37,877 nt of DNA from Deltaproteobacteria bacterium (GTDB lineage: Bacteria > Myxococcota_A > UBA796 > SXON01): NCBI GenBank assembly GCA_014191855.1, contig BJHF01000064.1, positions 1-37,877 of the forward strand, written 5' to 3'. The notes under the pieces are model-generated. The model did no database searches. It was not told where the DNA came from and saw nothing but the letters and a program-made list of their open reading frames with translations. Below, one piece after another: positions 33,558 through 37,877 of the stretch. Each line of letters begins with the position of its first letter. Positions within the stretch are counted from its first letter, which is position 1. A program made the position numbers and the translations under genes.

Positions 33558-34472
33558 TCACCAAACCACGCCCTCCCGCACGGGCTTGTCGTAGAGCTCG
33601 GCCGCCTTCTCGCAAGCGGCGGCGAATTCGTCGTCCCACCGCCCGGGCGGCGTGGCCACCAGCTCCACGTAAAGGTCGCCCTTCTGCTCCTTGCGCGTGA
33701 CCCCCCGGCCGCGAAGCCGGAGCTTGCCGCCTGGCGCCGTTCGCGGCGGCACCTTCATCGTGACCGGACCGTCGGGGGTCGGCACGTCCACGGTTCCACC
33801 TACCGCCAGCTCCCCGAGGGTTACCGGCAGCTTGAGGTGAAGATCCATCCCCTCGCGACGGAAGTGGGGGTGCGGGCGCACCCGGATCTGCACGCGGATC
33901 GGCCCCATCGGCGTGGTCACCTTCACGGAGTCGCCGTCGTCGGCTCCCGGTGGGATCCGCACTCGCTGGCCACCGACCTCGATCTCTACGCCGCGGAGCG
34001 CCCCCGGCAGGTCGAGCTCGATGTCCGCCGTACGGGTGGGCGGCGCCCGCCGGCCACGCTGCCCGCCGCCCTGACCGAAGCCGCCCCCGAGCAGATCGCT
34101 CAGATCCACCCCTTCGAAGCCGCCACCGCCAAATCCGCCGAACCCTCCCCGGCCACCGCCGGGAAAGCCTCCGCCCGGGAAGCCCCCACCGCCGCCACCG
34201 CCATACTGGCGATACATCCGCGCCTTCGCCGCGTCGAAGCCCGAGTTCATCGACTCCGGCCCAAACTCGTCATAGAGCTTGCGCTTCTCGGCATCTCCGA
34301 GCACGTCGTACGCCGAAGACACTTCTTTGAAGCGCGCCTCCGCCGCTTTGTCCCCGGGGTTCTTGTCCGGATGGAGCTTTCGCGCCAAGGCGCGGAAGGC
34401 CTTCTTGATCTCCGCCTGGGATGCCGTTGCCGGCACCCCAAGGGATTCGTAGAGCTTGGTGTGATCAGCCAT
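33558..34472 (-). CDS. DnaJ/CbpA-type co-chaperone
   Basis: This 304-aa protein has an N-terminal J domain (residues about 5-70, with HPD at 34-36), which stimulates the ATPase of DnaK-type Hsp70. A long Gly/Phe-rich linker follows (about residues 88-145), then two C-terminal substrate-binding beta domains ending in KGDLYVELV. The CxxCxGxG zinc fingers of classical DnaJ are absent, so it is the type B (CbpA-like) form. ATG 34472 is preferred to an upstream GTG at 34487. It is the last gene of the lptB-rpoN-hpf operon, 14 nt after hpf. Confidence 0.88.
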   Translation of the reverse strand: MADHTKLYESLGVPATASQAEIKKAFRALARKLHPDKNPGDKAAEARFKEVSSAYDVLGDAEKRKLYDEFGPESMNSGFDAAKARMYRQYGGGGGGGFPGGGFPGGGRGGFGGFGGGGFEGVDLSDLLGGGFGQGGGQRGRRAPPTRTADIELDLPGALRGVEIEVGGQRVRIPPGADDGDSVKVTTPMGPIRVQIRVRPHPHFRREGMDLHLKLPVTLGELAVGGTVDVPTPDGPVTMKVPPRTAPGGKLRLRGRGVTRKEQKGDLYVELVATPPGRWDDEFAAACEKAAELYDKPVREGVVW

Positions 34473-34486
34473 CCGAGGATCCGACA

Positions 34487-34783
34487 CTACATCTCGTGTT
34501 GACTCGTACGCCGATCATGCTGGCGCCGGGCGGCGTTTTCGATGGTGGCGCACACCGCGTCGATGCTCTGATACATGTCATCTGTTTCACCCGCCGCGCG
34601 CATCACCTCACCGCCGCTCCGGAGAGTGCACTCGGCACGGTGACGGTGCTTGTCCACGATGATCGTGAGATGGGCGTGAGCTGGCTCCCGAACGTGCTTG
34701 GCGACCTTGGTGAAGCGCTTGATGGCCCAGGCCTTCAGGGCCTCGGTGCTCTCGACGTTGCGGAAAGTAAAGTCAAGCTCCAC
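34487..34783 (-). CDS. hpf: Ribosome hibernation promoting factor (short HPF / sigma-54 modulation protein)
   Basis: This 98-aa protein is of the short HPF/YfiA type (MELDFTFRNVESTEALKAW, then HAHLTIIVDKHRHRAEC). HPF binds 70S ribosomes in stationary phase and drives dimer formation. It starts at GTG 34783, set by a strong AGGAGG at 34789-34794 with 5-nt spacing. It follows rpoN by 12 nt and precedes the DnaJ-like gene, the usual order in many Proteobacteria and Myxococcota. Confidence 0.9.
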   Translation of the reverse strand: MELDFTFRNVESTEALKAWAIKRFTKVAKHVREPAHAHLTIIVDKHRHRAECTLRSGGEVMRAAGETDDMYQSIDAVCATIENAARRQHDRRTSQHEM

Positions 34784-34795
34784 GATTGCCTCCTA

Positions 34796-36259
34796 TCAGA
34801 GGTTGCGACGCTTCGACGATGGGAGGATTCCCAGCGCCTCACGGTACTTGGCCACGGTCCTGCGCGCGATGTCGATGTTCTCGCGCTTGAGGAGAGTGAC
34901 GACTTGATCATCGGAAAGGGGCGCGTTGTGGTCTTCGGCGGCGATGAGCTTCTTGATGCGGCGCTTCACCGCCTCGGCGGCCACTTGCTCGCCGTGCACG
35001 GCGTTCACGCCGTTGTTGAAGAAGTACTTCAACTCGTACAAGCCCTGCGGGCACTGCACGTATTTGTTGCTCGTAACCCGTGAAACGGTGGACTCGTGTA
35101 CGCCCACCTCCTCCGCCACATCCTTGAGCACCATCGGCCGCAGAAAGTCGGGACCGCGCTCGAAGAACCCCTCTTGCCGCCGCAGGATCGACTTCATCAC
35201 CTTGCCGATCGTATCCTGCCGCCGCCAGATCGACTTCAACAAGAAGTCCGCGCTGGAGAGGCGCTCCTTGATGTAGTCGCGCTCGGCCCGGGTGCTGTCT
35301 TTGCCCTGCAGCACGTTCTGGTAGTACTTGGACACGCGGAGCTTCGGCATTCCGTCTTCGTTTTGAACGACCTGCCACTCGTCGCCCACCTTGAACAGGT
35401 ACACGTCGGGCGAGATGTACTGGGGCTCGCCGCCGGTGTAGTTCCGCCCCGGCCAGGGCTCGAACTGCTTGAGCATGCGGTGGTACTCCACCACATCCTC
35501 CTCCGCCATCACCATGGCCTTCGCGATCGCGGCGTAGTTCCGCTTCTCCAGATCCCCAAGGTGGTTCCGGATGATCACGGGGAGGAAGGGATCCTCGGGG
35601 AAGTGGAACTTCGCCTGCAGGCACAGGCAATCGATCAGATCCCGCGCGCCGCAGCCCACCGGGTCGAGCCCCTGGACAACGAGCAGCCCATCCTCCGCAT
35701 CGTCGAGATCGATGCGCTCGTCGGGCGTTTCAGTGTCGTCGTTGTGCTCGTCCACGATGTCCTGCAACGAGCCGGGCAACCACCCTCGATCATCCAGGTT
35801 GTTGATGATCAACCGGGCCGCCGCGCGCTCCTTGTCGGTGCAGGTGAGCATCTGGAGCTGCCACTCAAGGTGCTCCGCCAGGGAGTCGGTGGCCGTAAGG
35901 TTCGTTTCGATCGGCGGCAGCTCGTCCATCCCGCTGGAGCCGCGCTCGGCGCCAGACCCGCGATCCCCCATGCTCTCGAGGACACGCGACCAGTCCACCT
36001 CGTTCGTTTCGCCGTTGTTCTGCTCGGTCGTCTCGTTCACCTCGGCGGTCTGCGCGAGGGTGGCATCCTGGGCGCCCTCCACCGTGATGCTGCCCGGAAC
36101 CTCCTCCAGCGTAGGGTTCTCCAGGATCTCGTTCTGAATCTGCTCCACGAGCTCAATGTGGTTGAGCTGCAGCAGCTTGAGGGCCTGCTGAAGTTGGGGC
36201 GTGATCGCAAGCGTTTGCTGGAGCTTCTGCTGCAGTCGGAGGCTCTGCTTGAAGTCCAT
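34796..36259 (-). CDS. rpoN: RNA polymerase sigma-54 factor
   Basis: This is a 487-aa RpoN. Its Gln-rich N-terminal region I (SLRLQQKLQQTLAITPQLQQ, residues about 6-25) interacts with enhancer-binding proteins. The core-binding region follows (about 110-300), then the helix-turn-helix VAEEVGVHESTVSRVTSN and the RpoN box ARRTVAKYR at residues about 465-473, which contacts the -24 element. An acidic linker lies between regions I and III. ATG 36259 is the start of region I; the longer frame back to 36463 overlaps lptB and is not coding. It lies between lptB and hpf, the common arrangement. RpoN probably serves many genes outside this window; I saw no convincing -24/-12 promoter inside it. Confidence 0.96.
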   Translation of the reverse strand: MDFKQSLRLQQKLQQTLAITPQLQQALKLLQLNHIELVEQIQNEILENPTLEEVPGSITVEGAQDATLAQTAEVNETTEQNNGETNEVDWSRVLESMGDRGSGAERGSSGMDELPPIETNLTATDSLAEHLEWQLQMLTCTDKERAAARLIINNLDDRGWLPGSLQDIVDEHNDDTETPDERIDLDDAEDGLLVVQGLDPVGCGARDLIDCLCLQAKFHFPEDPFLPVIIRNHLGDLEKRNYAAIAKAMVMAEEDVVEYHRMLKQFEPWPGRNYTGGEPQYISPDVYLFKVGDEWQVVQNEDGMPKLRVSKYYQNVLQGKDSTRAERDYIKERLSSADFLLKSIWRRQDTIGKVMKSILRRQEGFFERGPDFLRPMVLKDVAEEVGVHESTVSRVTSNKYVQCPQGLYELKYFFNNGVNAVHGEQVAAEAVKRRIKKLIAAEDHNAPLSDDQVVTLLKRENIDIARRTVAKYREALGILPSSKRRNL

Positions 36260-36344
36260 GGTCACCCGGTGGGGGAAGCTCGCGAAAACGTACGTGAGAG
36301 GCCCGCTAATGAAGCGGCGAGTTCTGAGTGTTGCCCAGATGGTA

Positions 36345-37076
36345 TCAAAGTAGGCACGGATCGTGCAAGGGCAGGACAAAATCTGCGCCGAGGTAACGAG
36401 CCCGCGCATGCGGATTCGCGGCCACCTCAGCGGGTGTCCCCGAAGCGTGCACCACCCCCGCATCCACGACCACCGCTCGGTCGCAAGTGCCGAGCGTTTC
36501 GCGTACGGCGTGATCGGTGAGGAGCACCCCTACGCCGTCGGCAGCCAAGCCGCGGATCAGCCGTTGGAGGCCAGCAATCGCGATCGGATCGATGCCGGCG
36601 AAGGGCTCGTCCAGCAAAAGCACTACCGGCTCGATGGCCAGGAGCCTCGCGATCTCCAGGCGGCGGCGCTCCCCGCCCGAGAGGCGCGTGACCCGTCGCG
36701 CCGAGAGGGACTCGATTCCTACACGTTCCAGGATCGTGGCTACATTTCCACGCTTTCCAGACACGTCAAGTGCGAGCGCCACATTATCGTGCACATCGAG
36801 ATCACGAAAGAGCGTGTCCTCTTGCGGCAAGTACCCCAGGCCGCGGCGCGCGCGAGCATCCAGCGGCAGCGCGCCAACGGGAAGCCCCCCGAGGAGCACG
36901 TCACCGGAGTCGGGGACCTCCACGCCTGCGAGCATCCTGAACACCGTACTTTTGCCCGCGCCGTTGGGGCCAAGCAGGCCGAGCACCTCCCCGCCGCGTA
37001 CCGACAGGGAAACGTCGTCGACGACGACCCTCCCCGCGTAGCTTTTGCGCAGGTGGGTCGCCGCCAGCGGGGCCAC
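36345..37076 (-). CDS. lptB: LPS export ABC transporter ATPase
   Basis: This 243-aa ATPase has Walker A GPNGAGKST (36-44), Q-loop YLPQEDTLF (Gln85), signature LSGGERRRLEIAR (132-144), Walker B VVLLLDEPFAGID (Asp156, Glu157) and the switch His189 in LLTDH. The Q-loop and DEPFAGIDP sequence are typical of LptB, the cytoplasmic motor of the LptBFG complex that moves LPS to the outer membrane. I chose GTG 37076 because it overlaps the stop of the upstream lipoprotein gene (TAGTG), implying translational coupling, and gives the usual LptB length. The longer frame to 37139 would overlap that gene. Downstream is rpoN. Confidence 0.94.
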   Translation of the reverse strand: MAPLAATHLRKSYAGRVVVDDVSLSVRGGEVLGLLGPNGAGKSTVFRMLAGVEVPDSGDVLLGGLPVGALPLDARARRGLGYLPQEDTLFRDLDVHDNVALALDVSGKRGNVATILERVGIESLSARRVTRLSGGERRRLEIARLLAIEPVVLLLDEPFAGIDPIAIAGLQRLIRGLAADGVGVLLTDHAVRETLGTCDRAVVVDAGVVHASGTPAEVAANPHARARYLGADFVLPLHDPCLL

Positions 37077-37600
37077 TACAGCCGCTGCCACCTCAAGTCC
37101 AGCTTCACATCGCAAAGGTCGGTCGTTTGAACCGGGCACTCCGCCTCATCGAAGCTCTCAAGGTGAACGATCGCGGAGCCGGCAAGGGCATTGGAATCGA
37201 CGATGTTCATGTACATGTCCACCGTGGCGTCCACAAAGCAGCCCGGCGCGTTGATCGGGTCGATCTCCACGGCTGGAGGCGGCTCGCCGTTGAGCGCCTG
37301 GAACCACTCGCTCCCCTGCGCACCCTGCTCGAAGATCACCTGCATCTCCCCAAAGGGATCCACGAAGTCGACGGTGTGCGTCCACGGGATGTCGATCACC
37401 CCTGGCAGCTCCATCGGCGACTCAAACGGGGTGGCCTCGCCGGTGGGCAGGAAAACGCTCTCCAGGCTGCCGCCAACGCACATGTCCGTTGCGTTCTCGA
37501 TGGTCACCTCAAAGTCCCCGCCTTGGAAGCCCTCCGGCTCCGTTTCGGTGGTCTCGCAGGCGGCGACGAGGAGGCTCAGGATCGGCAGGCTCCGGCGCAT
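37076..37600 (-). CDS. Small lipoprotein in the lptB operon
   Basis: This 174-aa protein has a clear lipoprotein signal (MRRSLPILSLLVAAC, Cys15). The mature part is acidic and beta-rich with Cys residues in CVGGSLES, APGCFVDAT, ECPVQT and LCDVKLD. It has no family I recognise. In many Gram-negative genomes lptA or lptC occupies this place upstream of lptB; neither is recognisable here, although this protein could play an accessory role in LPS or envelope transport. ATG 37600 is preferred to TTG 37606. The stop overlaps the lptB start. Confidence 0.8.
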   Translation of the reverse strand: MRRSLPILSLLVAACETTETEPEGFQGGDFEVTIENATDMCVGGSLESVFLPTGEATPFESPMELPGVIDIPWTHTVDFVDPFGEMQVIFEQGAQGSEWFQALNGEPPPAVEIDPINAPGCFVDATVDMYMNIVDSNALAGSAIVHLESFDEAECPVQTTDLCDVKLDLRWQRL

Positions 37601-37652
37601 GGACAAAGGCTCCAGCCCCCCCGTATCACCCCGGCGTGCACCGGGTTAGCCC

Positions 37653-37877
37653 CAATGCCGCTCGGATAGCGCAATAGGGATCGGCCAAATTCCACTTTGG
37701 CGTGTTGACAAGACACTGACGCTTCGCGGCTTGTTTTCTCGGAGGCCCTTGCGCATGGATAGGCGATGCGCCTCTCCGAGACCTTGCCCGCGACGCTTGC
37801 CGAATGCGGCGAGCACCTGCTCGCGAACGCGCGCGGCCGGATCGATCCCGCCTGGATCGACCTGGCGCTCAGGAACG
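37653..37877 (+). mobile_element. Left end of an IS4-family insertion sequence (cut by window edge)
   Basis: From about 37653 (CAATGCCGCTCGG...) the sequence differs in composition from the adjacent lipoprotein region and leads into a transposase gene. A GTGTTGACAAGAC stretch at about 37700-37712 resembles the left-end region of IS4 as I remember it. The exact terminal repeat and any target duplication cannot be set, because the right end lies outside the window. Confidence 0.5.
37766..37877 (+). CDS. IS4-family transposase, N-terminal fragment
   Basis: The frame is open from ATG 37766 to the window edge, giving 37 residues. HLLANARGRIDPAWIDLAL is typical of the N-terminal domain that precedes the DDE catalytic domain in IS4-group transposases. 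It is partial only because the window ends here. An upstream ATG at 37755 is in another frame. Confidence 0.6.
   Translation, partial: MRLSETLPATLAECGEHLLANARGRIDPAWIDLALRN

Noticed and set aside
35096..36520. 474-codon plus-strand frame opposite rpoN
   Set aside because: Shadow of rpoN, which is certain from region I, the helix-turn-helix and the RpoN box.

Overview
The window looks like chromosomal DNA of an uncultured member of the Myxococcota. It is very GC-rich with strong G/C third-position bias. Two secreted proteins end in MYXO-CTERM-type sorting tails (Cys-rich CGCG motif, hydrophobic segment, Arg cluster), a signal largely confined to that phylum. Five proteins carry MopE-type Asp/Cys repeats (DxDGDG...DCDD...DCDG). 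Several short lipoprotein signals and a lptB-rpoN-hpf housekeeping block fit the same origin. No rRNA, tRNA or CRISPR array was seen.

Layout. 1-3.1 kb: the end of an unidentified gene, then a minus-strand secreted protein with eight MopE-like repeats and seven FG-GAP repeats. 3.1-8.6 kb, plus strand: a signal-peptide-bearing M3/PepF-like peptidase, a membrane-anchored metallophosphoesterase coupled to a PqqD-like/methyltransferase fusion, and a secreted endonuclease/exonuclease/phosphatase-fold protein. 9.1-15.4 kb, minus strand: a likely operon of a kelch/gluzincin surface protein (with a C14 tract near its 5' end), a proline-tailed lipoprotein and an AmpG-like permease. 15.6-20.8 kb, plus strand: three tightly packed genes for an Ig/PKD-like lipoprotein, an ASH-domain/MopE lipoprotein and a MopE/MYXO-CTERM surface protein. 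20.8-23.5 kb, minus strand: an FG-GAP/CARDB lipoprotein followed by a TatD-family nuclease that seems to start at CTG. 23.5-24.3 kb is a degraded intergenic stretch with a CcdA-like antitoxin fragment and a possible broken small secreted protein.

24.3-27.2 kb, plus strand: an alpha/beta hydrolase, then an HNH endonuclease translationally coupled to a second alpha/beta hydrolase. 27.3-31.1 kb, minus strand: a GNAT-like/GABA-aminotransferase fusion followed by a MYXO-CTERM protein whose last residues are encoded by a dispersed repeat. 31.2-33.6 kb, plus strand: a probable outer-membrane barrel protein and an aldehyde dehydrogenase that could take the semialdehyde made by the aminotransferase. 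33.6-37.6 kb, minus strand: lipoprotein-lptB-rpoN-hpf-dnaJ-like, an envelope and regulatory operon. At the right edge lies the left end of an IS4-family insertion sequence, cut by the window boundary.

The dominant theme is the cell surface: about ten of the roughly two dozen genes encode exported, lipid-anchored or sorted proteins with calcium-binding-type repeats and beta-propeller or Ig-like folds. The most unusual points are the C14 on/off tract, the repeat-encoded MYXO-CTERM tail, the GNAT-aminotransferase fusion, the coupled HNH-hydrolase pair and the possible non-canonical CTG start. All functions are read from sequence motifs; no database search was run.
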